Source: Rhodeus uyekii (lineage: Eukaryota; Chordata; Actinopteri; Cypriniformes; Acheilognathidae). Taken from it: DNA of 64,000 nucleotides. Where the stretch lies: assembly GCA_037043235.1 (NCBI GenBank), contig JAWRVZ010000102.1:1259501-1323500 (forward strand). Reading direction: 5' to 3'. Shown piece after piece: positions 36,673-49,297 of the stretch. A program made the position numbers and the translations under genes. How positions within the stretch are numbered: position 1 is the first letter of the stretch; every line of letters starts with the position of its first letter. The notes beneath the pieces are model-generated. The model was not told the origin of the DNA, ran no database searches, and was given only the letters and a program-made list of their open reading frames with translations.

Positions 36673-38675
36673 GCATCATCAGCCCTGTTGGCTTACAAAA
36701 TGTAATTTGGAGAAATGGACATCTATTAAAACATTTTGTCTCCTTGTTGCTCTGTTCCAAAGCCTAGTGAGGGATTGTAGATGTATGCATTTTATTACCA
36801 TTCAAATGTTGTTGTTGTTTTTTGCATTTATTTGACTTGAAAATACAGTTAAAAACTGTAATATTGTAAAATATAAAATTTTAAACTAAAAAGCAGTTAT
36901 GCTGCTTAATATTTTTGTAGAAATAGTGATAGATTTTCTCTCCTAGATTATTGATGAATATAAAGTTCAAAAGAACAGCATTTATTTGAAATAGAAATAT
37001 TTAACAACATTATAAATGTCTTTACTGTCACTTTTAATCAGGTGGAAGCATCTTTGGTGAATAAAAATATTATTTCTTTTTTTTTTTTTTTAAATGTTTA
37101 ACCACAAAATATTGACCGTAGTATGTATCAATACTGAAAATTTTAAAAATAAGTCGGCGCACCAAGGCTCCAAAAATGCAACGCAATTTAAAAATAGACT
37201 CGTACAAAGGTAAAATTTCGAGCTCTTCGTCAGACAAAATTGAGTCTGTATGTTCGAACCTTTATGTATTAGCATCTATTAATTTTAATAAGTTTCTTTG
37301 CATTTTTGGAGCCTTGCTGTGATGTGTGTGCTGTGGTCCAGTTTTTGCCTTTTTTAATTCTGAAAATGATTTAACAATTATACAAAAAGTGTGTACAATT
37401 TTTAAACCTGGGTATTTTGCCCCAAATATGACCAACAGACTGCTGCCTAAAGTATACAGTGAGGTTGCTCACTAGGTTTTGGAACCGAGCTTCTGTTGTG
37501 GTGTTTCTCACAGAGACAAAACTGTCAGAATGAATGAAAAGACTTGACAGTCGCTTTCTCAACAATGGATGGCACCATTTATGGTTGAGATTGAGGGTAA
37601 GAGTGAATCCAAGTACTTGCAATGGACCAAGCACCTTCAGTGTACTGCCTCTGTTAGACATACCTCACCTTTTTCAGAGCTGTCACACTTATGTGTCATA
37701 GTTTTTGTATAACCTATTGAGTACTTTTGAGTATGCATGAGAATATGTATGGTTTCCACTGCACTACTATACAATCCCTCTGGTGTGTTCTTCGCTATAT
37801 GTAGACAATTTAGATGTCTTTTTCTGTGACTGTTCTCGTGTTTGTGACCATGTTGTCTTTTGATACAGGGGTTTTCCTGCTCTGATCTATGAATCTGCTT
37901 GTTACAAGCGGTAATTGCTTCTTTATTCATATCTCAATTCCTTACAGATACACCGGTCATAAAGTATAGCTCATGCTGGAAGAATTATCTGCCTGTTATC
38001 TTTTGCAAAGTCTGTCCTGCATGATAATGGAATAATTTGAATTTACTGTAAATTCACATTATTTGTCATCATTAAACAACATAAAATAAAGATGTTTGGT
38101 GGTGCAAAAACACAAATTTATACTTCCCAAAAGTTGTCTGTCTTTCAAGTTAATCTTACCGCTGTAAGAACGTAATTCAGCGTGTTAGGAACCTTATGGT
38201 GGATTTTGTTTCATCAACACTAACTGCTGTTTGTGCTATTTCTCCCATTGTTTCTTTGTGTTCGAGTATATTCTCTGGCCAATGGAGACTCGTCTGTCCA
38301 TCATCCTCCTGCCTGCCTCTGCTTTCAAAGGGACGAGACCTCTTCAAGGCCCTTTATCCAGGTCATTCCTAAAAGGCATGTCTAGATCCAACACAAAGCA
38401 AAGCTGTGATTAGAAATAAACAGCCAGTTCAGAGAGCTGATGCTTACGGGATTTATGTTCCCATCTCATCTGTAGCAACACTAAATCTCTCTCTTTCCTT
38501 TTATTTATTTTATTTTTTTGTTTGAGCTTTAGATGTGTTCTACAATGATAATTATTCTATACATACGACATTTGGGGCCTCTTTCTAAAATATAGGAGCA
38601 GCTATATATATTCCATGCATGAAAACCCTTATATTGCATGTGAAATTAAATGTGATGTTATAATGAAAACATACT
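36673..38675. other. Intergenic DNA with a MITE fragment; no gene seen
   Basis: A partial copy of MITE family A is at about 36955-37085 ('aaagaacagcatttatttga', 'ttactgtcacttttaatcag'). The stretch 38225-38420 is complex and could be conserved non-coding DNA. No supported coding frame. Confidence 0.35.
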
Positions 38676-39768
38676 ATACAGTCGTATGAAAAAGAAAGCG
38701 CATCCTTTCGAATTCTATGGTTTTACAGCTCAGGACATTCAAAAATAAAAATCATCTGGTCATCTATCATCTATGAACAATAACACATTACATATTTATT
38801 TAACAAAAAGGAGAAGCCATTTTTGACAAACTAAGTACACCCTATGAATGAACTGCTTGTAGAGCTGTAAAGTACTTTGGGCTTGTTTTTGCAGCCACAG
38901 GTTCTGGACACCTTGCAGTCATTGAGTTGACCACAAACTCCTCTGTACAGCAAATCATCACTCCCCACCACTGTGCTTGACAGCTGGTGTTTTCGCCAAA
39001 CATCTCCATTGAGGTCTCGTCTGTCCAAAGGACCGTTCCAGAAGTCTTGTAGTGTGTTCAGATGCGACTTTGCAAACCTAAACAGTGCTGCCATGTTCTT
39101 TTTAAAGGCTTTCTACTGGCAACCTTTTCAAACCCTGCCATACTTCAGTCTTTTTTTAATTGTACTGTCATGAACTTAAACGTTTAAAATGCTAACTGAG
39201 GCATGTAGAGTCTGAGATGTACCTCCTTAGTTTTTTGCATTTTTTTGACCAGTGCACAGTCTATCCTTGGGCTGAATTTTGCTATGACGTCCACTCCCCG
39301 GAAGACTGACAACTGTCCTGATTGTTTTCCACTTGAATAATCTTCCTCAGTGTAAAATTATTGACTTCAGATTGTTTGGAAATGGCCTTTTAACCCTTTC
39401 CAGATGAATGGAAGCAACAATTGCTTCTCGAAGACCATTGGTCATGTCTTTCCTCCTTGGAATTGTTAAGGCACACTTCAATGCTCTAGACTGGGAAACT
39501 GCCAAAACTATTACTACTTTTCTTAGAGTTGCTCATGCTTGCTGATGATCAATTAATCAAAGGCATTTGAATAGCAGCTCCTGACGGCTAATTACCCTCT
39601 TAATTCTTATTTCAGCATTGAGGGTGTACTTAGTTTGTCACACAACGGAAGTTGTATTTACTTCATTCTAAGATCTGACCAGGACCAGGTGATTTTTATT
39701 TTAATAATGTCCTGATATGTAAAATTGTAGGCTTGAAAAGGGTGCATTTCCTTTAGATGACACTATAT
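38676..39768 (-). mobile_element. Degraded Tc1-like transposon with about 90-bp inverted ends
   Basis: The left end contains 'caggacattcaaaaataaaa' and 'atcatctggtc'; the right end, inverted, reads 'caggacattattaaaataaa' and 'atcacctggtcctgg'. The inside, on the minus strand at about 39094-38831, carries Tc1 transposase words (FWNGPLDRRDLNGDVWRKHQ and SSTVVGSDDLLYRGV). Frames are short and broken by stops, so the transposase is dead. Total about 1.1 kb, shorter than an intact element. Confidence 0.8.
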
Positions 39769-41266
39769 GCATACACAAAAAAACAATAAAATTCACACAT
39801 GCTAAAAGTTAGATACTTTATGCAAACATCCTCTAGTAATTACCCAATTTAGTCAAATTATTCCAAGTTAATTTTGACAGCCCTAAAATTAAAAAAAAAA
39901 ATCTTTCTGTCCTTTTATCAATTTTATCTGCCAGCTTTATTATTGGTCTCATCACAGAATAAAATGTCCATATTCAGCTTCGTGAAGACCTTCCATTCAA
40001 TTTAGTCATTGGTGTGACCCACAGAAGTTCGTTCCTGAAACTTAAATTTTTTTTTATCTGATTGATTTAATCGCCTTGTGTTAGCTGATAATTGTGTATT
40101 TCCCCAAGATATTTCAAGAACGTGTACTTTCTGCAATGTCCCAAGATACTGCTATATTTATTCTCTGTATTGTAGGTGCTGTCTGATAAAGAAGACTCTA
40201 TAAAGGAAATCTCATCTGGAAAAAGGTTTCTGTTCTAGAGAGAGCTCTTAATGAGAATTAAGCTGTTGATTTTAAGTTGATAATACAGTATTAGCCTTTT
40301 AAAAATTTGACAAAGTTTACAGATATTGCTGTTGTTTTTTCCTCAAATCATTTAGCTGTATCCAAAAGTATTTATACAGTATAACACTTTCACATCTAAA
40401 TTTACAAGTTAAGCTATTCATATTTGAGTGTGTATACATACATGCATACACAAACGATTATTTATTCATTCATTCACTCCTCACAAATTCAATTATTGGT
40501 TAAATGAACATAGTTTCAATTTGGTATTACACATTCTAAATTTATCAACAAAAAGGTAATACTTTTCCTTTTTATAAAATGCATGTTTGCATGTCACCCA
40601 CAAAAGTAACCTTTACTTAAAACCACAACTAACAATTTTCAATTTTATTTTCAGGGTAAGTGTTAATTTTCCTTATTGTCATGACCACAAGTGGCTCCAA
40701 GTGTGAGAGAGATCCTGATGGCCAGCTGCTGTCCTACTCTATTATTGAAGTGCCTTTCAAGATCTCATCTCCTCATCCAGTCACTCAAGGAAATGATCCA
40801 CATCCATGCACAGCAAAACAATGTGTTAATTTTGTCACATTTTACAGCCGATATTGCAGATTTTGTAGAGAATGTCCAAATATTAATAAATAGTGAATTT
40901 TAACATGCTTCCATGTCTAATTTCATTTCATTTTGATGCATTGATAATGCTGTGGGAGTTAGTTCTGTTGCTTGTGGTTAGCTGTTGTCCAGTATCTTTT
41001 GTCTTTATCAAAAAAAAGCAGCCAAAATCCTAAAAAATAAAATAAAGTGCTAAATAAATGTTCTAAGTTACTGTATACAAGATGTTTTTTTGTTTTTTTT
41101 CAAAACTGAGGGACAATTCAGTTATTTTTCTGTGGTAACTGACAGCATGCCACAAATGTTGATGGAGCTCAACTTGTATTGTATTTGGAACATTACATAA
41201 AGTGACATGCACACACTTAATAACACAGTCAATCGTCAAGCTTAAAACCCTTTAAAAATAATTATA
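39769..41266. other. Spacer between Tc1 relic and fam217a; two exon-like scraps
   Basis: At about 40176-40240 and 40680-40895 there are short stretches with more codon-like texture than their surroundings, but no domain or complete splice structure supports a gene. The fam217a 3' UTR must begin at 41266 and run leftward; no canonical AATAAA is clear within 150 bases. Confidence 0.3.
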
Positions 41267-44250
41267 TCATGTTTTCCTACAAAGAGCTTTACCAGGAACA
41301 CTAGACTTTTCAGAGGAAGTTTTCGGAGGCTTTGGCATGGTTTTCTTTGTGGGTTTGACGCTATGTGACATACTCAAATGAGCATCAAGGTCATGAACTA
41401 GGGCTTCAGTCTTCATCAATTTGACCGCACCAGAGTGTGGCTTCTTGGGTAAAGCTGGTGGTTGCTGAAATCTAATCCACACCTTCCCAGCTTTTGGCGA
41501 GGGACGATTACGATGCATAAACTTTGAATGACAGCTTGAAGAAAGTGTGAGTTTTGTTACATCATCTAATATTGAGCTAGTGCCTTTAGCCTTCCAGTGT
41601 TCAGCCTGAAAACAAGGGCTTTCCACCTGTTTCAGACGATTGGCGCTTCGTACCAAAGCTGTTGCTGGACGAGATCTGACCACCTTTCCTTGTTCTTTCT
41701 GTATAGTTGCAGTCTGAAGTTTCTCCATCTTTATCATGCGTGCCGCCATAGCTGCAAGACAAGGGTCAGTTAAACAAAGGTTATGCTGGCTCTCCACATC
41801 TGCTCTCAAACTGAAGTCAAGTTCTTTGAGAGCTAATGGAAGAACCTCGGGATAAACTTGTTCTCCTTCTCCAGTCGCTGTAGGTTCTACATCTCTATCA
41901 AATGAGTCTGGCCTCAGGTCCAATTCTACAGGATTTTCCCAGTGTACTATAGGAATATTGTCTTTTTCTTGGTCAGAGAGGTCACTGTTCTCAGACTCGA
42001 CTGACACCTGGCTGGATGACTGTTTAGCTGCATTTGCTTCGAGAGATTCATTATTGCAACTGCTACAAAGAGAATCGCTGATTGTCTTGAGCTCATCAGG
42101 TCCTTCGTCCCTTGAAGAAGCAATGCAGCTGACCTGTATGGGGTGAATGTCCAGTGCCGGTCTGGTTTCTACCTCAGGTCTATGTTCAGAAATGTGTTCT
42201 TGTGTGTCCCAGAGGATTGGAGGCTGAAGACCAAGCCTCTGCCATCTGTGTGACAACATCCTTAATTGGGTTTTATGATGTTGCTTCAAGCTGAAGAAAA
42301 TAATTTGTACAAAAATAGCAATTATAAGATAGATATTTTTCTAGATGCCATTTAACCTCTTCAATGGATATCAAAGCATTGTCACATGGAGTATCAGTTC
42401 CAGGTTGGCAAAATGTGAGAAGTCTAGTGTTGCACCATGAAACAAAGCAACATTCAGTTCAACAAAAGGTTAAGATTCCTGGCAAACACAGCAAGCCACT
42501 GTGCCAAGTCCTGATCTACATTTCTAATATATTCATTTACTTTAAACAGAAAGTGTAAAACATATAAATAGGTAACTGAGGAGCTATAGCATATAATACT
42601 GCCCCTGCCAGCATGATAACTAATTAGTACTGAATTGATTGATTTTTATAACACTTAGATAATTATCTGCCTGGGAATACCTGATGGGTCAGTAAGAAGC
42701 CTGTATCTACTTACACATGGGATGATTTTGTTTGGCTGCAATAGGTGGTTGGTTCCTGTGCCATACGGGAATTAGAAATGCAGGCTGCTAAAGATACCTG
42801 CCAAATAAGTAATTAGTAATAGTAGTAGTAGTAATTTTCATCGAAATATACAATGTACATCAATTCTTCTTATAAAACATACTTTTGTCCTACCCTTATG
42901 CCCTTATAATGTAAGTGTTTTATATTTTTGACCCGATGGGATGTTTTTTACAGCAATTTATAAAACCAATATGTTTCTCTTCATATCTGTAAATAGAGAA
43001 AAGTTGCTCCAGGTACTTTGAAGCATATATGGTGTGGGAGTGACGGGTTAGTTGTAACAACGAGGAAGAAAATTTGACATGGAGCAGCTAAATCAATTTG
43101 TACCTCCAGCGAATCACTCGTTTAAAAAAGTCATGAAAAAAAGAGAATGCGACAGGGCTCATAATGAAATGAGAATCAACATTGGCTAGACTTTCCTGTG
43201 ATGAATTTAAAATGTTGTAAAGAAATTTTGTTTTTATTACTCAGCAATTAAGAATGCTTTTTATTGAACAGATAAATTGCCATATGTTGATTGTAAAGCA
43301 TTATCTGTTGTGAAGGGTCATTTCATCACGGTTGTTTTACTAAGAACTAAGAAGTTCCTTTCCATCCTAACTAGTTATACCTCTTAAGTCCTGTAGTGAA
43401 TAATGTCTTTCTTTCTCTTAGTTATGACAAAGAACCAGAGATGAAGCACAACCAAAACAATGTTCTTTTGCAAAATGCAAGCAACTTCGTTTTTTAAACA
43501 CTAGGGGGCCAATCAAAATGTACATAGTGTGCATTTAAGTCTTTATAAAAGTATTTTGTATTCGCATATCAATTATAAGTAAATGTCCCAGATGTAACTA
43601 ATTACACTCAAAGTGTTTAATGAGGTGTAATGCTCCAGCCAGAGGGTGCTGTTTACAATAGCTGTGTTATCGGTAATCCATTGAAATTCAACACTAGATC
43701 TTTAACACCAGGACTTTAACTCTGGCGATTTTGCTGTGTATCCTTAATTTTTTTAAGTATTTTTTGTATAATTTTTTTTATTTAGTATTTTTAACCAGTT
43801 GGTCTTAGGGTGATTTTTAATAGATGGCAAACATTACATGATTGTTGACCATAAACCATAAAGTGTCCAGGGATTTTTTCACAATCATTTTGAACAATAT
43901 TTTCATAATTTAAAATGAAACAAAAGTCTTTTTGTAGAAAAACATCTTGAAATATGTGCTTTTATTTAGCCTATTATGATTATTATTGTTGTTGTTGTTG
44001 TTTGTTAAAAGAAACGCCACTTGGTTTGATACCTTGTCATTTAATGCAATGACATTCGGCCATTTTTTAAGTGTGTCCAAATATACAGTGTTCCATAGAT
44101 TCTGGAACCGCTGTACAGGCATAATCTAAATGAATTTTAAAAATGATATAAAAACTGAATAATACTCAAGTTACACTGTCAGCTCAAGTAACTTCATAAG
44201 CAGAAGAAACACTATCATGATACCTGTTGTGCGTTCACTAGCACAGACAT
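41267..44250 (-). CDS. fam217a: FAM217A-like protein
   Basis: Three coding exons: 44250-44224, 42797-42715 and 42290-41267, GT-AG with phases 0 and 2, giving 377 aa. A further non-coding first exon ends at about 44633 with donor GGAG|GTGAGC and joins at 44291. The start is MSVLVNAQQ; the upstream in-frame part of exon 2 and the first exon stay open but lack another ATG before a stop. The family signature is SDLSDQEKDNIPI, then LDLRPDSFD, YPEVLPLALKELDFSL and MAARMIKMEKLQTATIQKEQ, ending in a basic Pro/Lys/Ser tail. FAM217 proteins have no known biochemical role and no membrane segment. Neighbouring prpf4b in convergent orientation matches the human PRPF4B-FAM217A pair, which favours FAM217A over FAM217B. 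Confidence 0.85.
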
Positions 44251-44399
44251 GTGCAGACTGTCCAGTCGATGTACTGAGTAATGTAGACGTTCTGTGAACA
44301 CAGAATATTCAAACAAGAGTGTCAATAGAAAAAGGATATGTCATCTAAAGTTACCTCTCTGGACACCTTCTAGTTATATGCAATATGAAAACATTTCAC

Positions 44400-44780
44400 T
44401 TGCAGAGATATTTGTTTATTAATAATTTAAAGTAAAGTTTCAAAGTAATTTGCAAAACTCCATTTGATGACTATGATGATGTATGTCTAGGCTAAACAAA
44501 GTTTATATTTCTTTGGGGTCCTATAAGGGTCATTTTCAGAAGAATATACTCCTTACCTTGACGAAGAGGCACCTGGGATGAAGGGATGATTTATTTGGGT
44601 AACTTGTTTCAAATCTGCAATGCAAATGCGCTCACCTCCAGGTGGTGGTGTGCGGGTCTGCCCGAAACCTTCTCTGGACCCGCTACTTACACTACAACGA
44701 GACTTGTCCGTCCAAATTCACTGGTCAAGTAAAGACAGTCCTATTGTCAGTTATGCACTATCGAAACTCTCACATTTCTT
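44400..44780 (-). promoter_or_regulatory. fam217a: fam217a non-coding first exon and promoter
   Basis: The exon ending at about 44633 carries a CpG-bearing, GC-richer sequence ('cgggtctgcccgaaaccttc' on the plus strand). The donor GTGAGC pairs with the acceptor TTCACAG at 44292. The promoter is probably just upstream (44700-44900); no TATA box is claimed. Confidence 0.4.
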
Positions 44781-45290
44781 TACATAATTCTCCATGTGGA
44801 TAATCTCTGTGAGGTTTTCGAGAAACATGAAAGTGTCTCACTGAGACCTTCCGATCTCTCTTAGCAGGTACGTGATGATGTCACGCCAATATTTGCATAC
44901 TGAAATGTGGTTGGTTTTTATGTTTTCTTCTATTTACATATTATATTGAGATTGTTTTCTCATCTATTTAACCGAATATATTTCATATTATTCAGCTTAC
45001 ATTAAGCGCGATAGTCAGATCGATGGGAGATTTACTAGAGGATTTTAAGCTCTTTTTTTTTAGGAATACCTGTAGGAATTCTATGAAACTTGTTTTATGC
45101 AGGAATTATATCCTCCAGGAATATCTCCGCAGATCTATTTAAAATATATTCTTATACTTAATGTATTAAAACATACTCTTGCAGGACTGCTGTGCAGGAT
45201 TGATTTGACATTTTTTGAGTTTGCATGTTGTCGCCTGCAGGATACATGCAGGGGAAATAAATTTGTATTTTTCATATGTATAAAATGTAC

Positions 45291-45510
45291 ATGTCCACCA
45301 CTAGGGGGAGTGATACAGACAAGAACAAATGATCATCTGACTATAATGACATTTTTGATTGAATACCCGACAATGTGTAAATAATGTTTATAGTTATATT
45401 ATATGTGCTTTAATATGTATATTTTAAATGGTATATTTAACCTAATATTTATTGGTGATTGACAGCGAGCGTCTGTCACATGTCACTTTGGAAAGAACGT
45501 ACATATATGT
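45291..45510. repeat. Tandem duplication, partial copy 1
   Basis: Begins at the word 'atgtccaccactagggggag' and runs to 'cacatgtcactttggaaaga', then restarts as copy 2. It is about 220 bases and nearly identical to the first part of the following copies. Confidence 0.9.
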
Positions 45511-46325
45511 ACATGTCCACCACTAGGGGGAGTGATACAGACAAGAACAAACGATCATCTGACTATAATGACATTTTAGATTGGATACCCGACAATGTGT
45601 AAATAATGGTTATAGTTTTATTTAATATGTGCTTTAATATGTATATTTTAAATGGTATATTTAACCTCATATTTATTGGTGATTGACAGCGAGCGTCTGT
45701 CACATGTCACTTTGGAAAGAAAGTACGTTGGGTGGTTTGTCTGCCACTTCCTGTCGTGATCACAGCAGATTTTAGGTGTTTGTGTGAGGTTATTTGACCC
45801 TGTCTGCACTCCATAGACTTAAGAGCAGATAAAGGGAACATTTTGAACTGTAGCATGTACTACAATACCTTCTACACTTTTAATCACAAAAAAGCCTACA
45901 CTTCTTCCACATTTTAATAAACAGATATCATGTGGAAATCTAAGGGATTTTCTGTGCACCATCCTTTAAGTCTGTTGAATCCAAGGTACTTTTTGAGCGC
46001 ATTGTGTGTTGATTTTTGAAATGCTTGTGTGTGTAAGAACGTGTCTGTTTACTAGTGAGTGTATATGTCTCCCCACAAGACCCACAGTGAGTAAACCAGA
46101 CAGATAGAACCAGACAGTGTCAGTGAGAGAAAATATTAATGCTGAACAATAGATGGAAAATATTGTAACAGTTAAATGGGTAAATAAGTCCCTGCCGCAA
46201 CCCTGTTCATACTATTAATACAGTGCATAAATATACAAATATATATCAGGATTTGACACTCATATTATTGGCGAAATCAAACAGAGAGAACTCTCGTTAT
46301 GCAATATTCAAGATTTCAGCCATCT
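45511..46325. repeat. Tandem duplication, copy 2 (full unit about 815 bp)
   Basis: Carries the 'ccaccactagggggag' start, the 'cttcctgtcgtgatcacagc' middle, 'ttgagcgcattgtgtgttga', 'gtctccccacaagacccaca' and, from 46131, a copy of DNA that at 47694-47882 is part of the ccr9 3' UTR. Confidence 0.9.
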
Positions 46326-47882
46326 GTCCACCACTAGGGGGAGTCATACAGACAAGAACAAACGATCATCTGACTATAATGACATTTTAGATTGGATACC
46401 CGACAATGTGTAAATAATGGTTATAGTTTTAGTTAATATGTGCTTTAATATGTATATTTTAAATGGTATATTTAACCTCATATTTATTGGTGATTGACAG
46501 CAAGCGTCTGTCACATGTCACTTTGGAAAGAAAGTACGTTGGGAGGTTTGTCTGCCACTTCCTGTCGTGATCACAGCAGATTTTAGGTGTGTTTGTGTGA
46601 GGTTATTTGACCCTGTCTGCACTCCATAGACTTAAGAGCAGATAAAGGGAACATTTTGATCTGTAGCATGTACTACAGTACCCTCTACACTTTTAATTAA
46701 AAAAAGCCAACACTTCAAATGACTATATTTTATTTAACAGTGTTTGTATTTAAAATTAGTAGAAATATTAGTAATGTTACATAACAATTTTAGATTTTTT
46801 TAAGCGCTGTTGATATTTACGTAAGAACACATTTTGCATAAGTTTGAATTCTAATAAACAGATATTATGTGGAAGTCTAAGGGATTTTCTCTGTACCATC
46901 CTGTAAGTCTGTTGAATCCGAGGTACTTTTTGAGCGCATTGTGTGTTGATTTTTGAAATGTTTGTGTGTGTGCAAGCACGTGTCTGTTTACTAGTGAGTG
47001 TATCTGTCTCCCCACAAGACCCACAGTGAGTAAACCAGACAGATAGAGTGTGTCAGTATGCACTTGTGGCGATCTGCCAGTTTCGAATATCACAATTAAA
47101 ACATCTTAGTTACTCTCATTTCTATATTAATAGAAGTATACTTGGATACACTATCAGAAAAGGGAAAACATTGTACCTTGGCCTCATCACTGTGTCAGTA
47201 TCCTCAAAGTTACATTTTAGTACCATATTTACCCATATAGGGGGGCATTTTGTGGGAACTGCCCCACTGATAAGCTGTTCTGGCACTAAAACATTTTCAG
47301 ATATTTTCAGATGTTGTACCTCCCAGTGATATTAATATATGATGGGAAAAATGTGGGTTTATGAATTAAACATATGTGTTTGTATAAGATAAAGAGAAAG
47401 TCTGTATATTGGGTTCTGTTTTATTTTTTATTTAATACACTGTTTGAAATCTTACAAAAGGAGCAGCTAATACTTATACACATTATATTTTGTGTGATGT
47501 GAAAAAGTTACAGATACAAAACCTCAAATGTACAAAATAGAATTTATATAAAACATTCACAGTTATAATTTTGCAGCAATTAAAAGACAAAACAATAGCA
47601 TCATAAAATAACATTTGTAACAAAAATAGAAGAAAAACACTTTTAACTCAGTGCTCATACAAATCATGTTGTTATACAACATTTGAAAAACTGAAAATAT
47701 TAATGCTGAACAATAGATGGAAAATATTGTAACAGTTAAATGGGTAAATAAGTCCCTGCCGCAACCCTGTTCATACTGTTAATACAGTACACAAATATTT
47801 GATCAGGATTCGACCTTCATATTATTGGCGGAATCAAACAGAGAGAACTCTCGTTATGCAATATTCAAGATTTCAGCCATCT
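46326..47882. repeat. Tandem duplication, copy 3, enlarged by insertions
   Basis: Repeats the same order as copy 2, with extra DNA at about 46720-46855 and about 47045-47693. The latter insertion contains a MITE-like half ('gaactgccccactgataagc') and the candidate ccr9 polyadenylation signal. The final part, 47694-47882, lies in the ccr9 3' UTR. Confidence 0.85.
47422..47436 (-). terminator. ccr9: Candidate polyadenylation signals of ccr9
   Basis: On the minus strand two AATAAA words occur close together in AAATAAAAAATAAAAC, about 610 bases after the ccr9 stop. Confidence 0.5.
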
Positions 47883-48045
47883 CACAGTGGTGCACAGGTT
47901 GTATCACCATCAGCTCCACCAGACAGCATGTTTTCAAGCATGCAAAGAGGTCTTATGGAACCTCGAACGTCTGTTTTGAAACTCAGATGCCAAGCACCTG
48001 CAGGAAAACAGATACTTTTACTCACTGACAGTGTTCTGACACCAT

Positions 48046-49297
48046 TCACAGTGAGAGCGCATTGGTGGTGTCTGTGTCTGACATAACTGATGGGCGGTGA
48101 ACGCTTCCAAACATCCCCTTGGAGTTCTTGAGGGTTGGACAACAGCCAAAGTTTTGGAAAATTTGAATCACATCTTTTCGGAAACGAACTCCAACGAATG
48201 CGTAAAGAAACGGATTTAGGCAGCTGTGCATGTAGGCGAGACTCTTCAGAACTTGGCCAGTGATGTCAAAGCGCTGGACCTCTTCACAGTTTGTGATCGT
48301 CATATTGGCTGCCTGAGTGGCTTCCAAGACCAACATGCCATTATATGGGAGCTGAGAGATTACAAACACTGCCACAACTGCCAGGATGACCCGCAGGGCC
48401 TTGTGCTTCTGGAAGTTTCTTGTCTTGAGCAAGGTGCGAATGATGTTGGCATAACAGAAGATCATCACAATGAGAGGGATGCAGAAGCCCATGCAGATCT
48501 GGAGAACCAGAACCAGTATTTTAGTACGGTTGTTTTCATTGTTCCAGTAGACCATGGTGCAAAAGTGATTGCCCTCATCATCTTCTTTCGAACGGGCAAA
48601 GAGAAACTCTGGAATGGACAATAAGGCCGCAAGGAACCAGACTAACACGCAAATGAGCTTGCTGTACATGAGACGAACCCTCTTGGAGTTTTGCGCCTTG
48701 GTAGTCTGGACAATCACTATGTAGCGGTCAACGCTGATGCAAGTAAGTAGAAACATGCTGCTGAAGAAGTTGATCTTGTAAATGGCAGAGACAGTTTTGC
48801 AGAGAAATGACCCAAAGGTCCAGCCGGAGATGGAATCGGCAGCCCAGAAGGGCAGAGTGCAGAGGAAGAACACATCTGCCACAGCCAGGTTTAGTAGATA
48901 AACGTCCGTCATTGCCTTCAGGCGGTTTTTAAAGTGTGTGTATATCCAGACCACCAGAAAGTTGCCAATGGCTCCCAGAATGACAATTATCCAATAGAAA
49001 GCAGGTTCATAGTAGCTTCGAAACTGTCGCACTGCCGATCTGTCACATACTGACTCATAATCCCCCGTAGTTGTGGAAGATTCATCATAATCCTGTGAAA
49101 TATAGCAAAGCATGTGTCTTATTTAGCTTTTAGTTTATTAACCCTGATAATGTGCATTTAAACTACACTTTGTTGATGTTGAAGATGCAGACAAACATGA
49201 GTTTTCAGCATGCACTTAATATAAATGTCCAGCTATCACTTACATATTCTGAAGTCGTATTCTCAGCGAATGTGGTCACAAGGTCAGTTAAGTTCAT
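48046..49297 (-). CDS. ccr9: C-C chemokine receptor type 9
   Basis: Two coding exons, 49297-49244 and 49092-48046 (GTAAGT donor, TTTCACAG acceptor, phase 0), encode 366 aa, against about 369 in human. It is a seven-helix class A receptor: acidic Tyr/Thr-rich N terminus (DYDESSTTTGDYES) for chemokine contact, NLAVADVFFLCTLPFWA in helix 2, DRYIVIV after helix 3, four extracellular cysteines (SVCDRS, FLCKTV, HFCTMVYW, TNCEEV), HSCLNPFLYAFVG in helix 7. The C terminus ALSL and the SKLICVLVWFLAALLSIPE block match CCR9 rather than CCR7 or CCR10. CCR9 binds CCL25 and guides thymocytes and gut T cells. A non-coding exon probably ends near 49499 (AAAA|GTAAGT). The paralogue letter cannot be set. The 3' UTR overlaps a duplicated block. 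Confidence 0.9.

Noticed and set aside
38831..39094. 87-codon minus frame as a possible gene
   Set aside because: Its words match Tc1 transposase and it sits between Tc1-type inverted ends with broken frames.
48226..48624. 132-codon plus-strand frame opposite ccr9
   Set aside because: Antisense shadow of the receptor helices.
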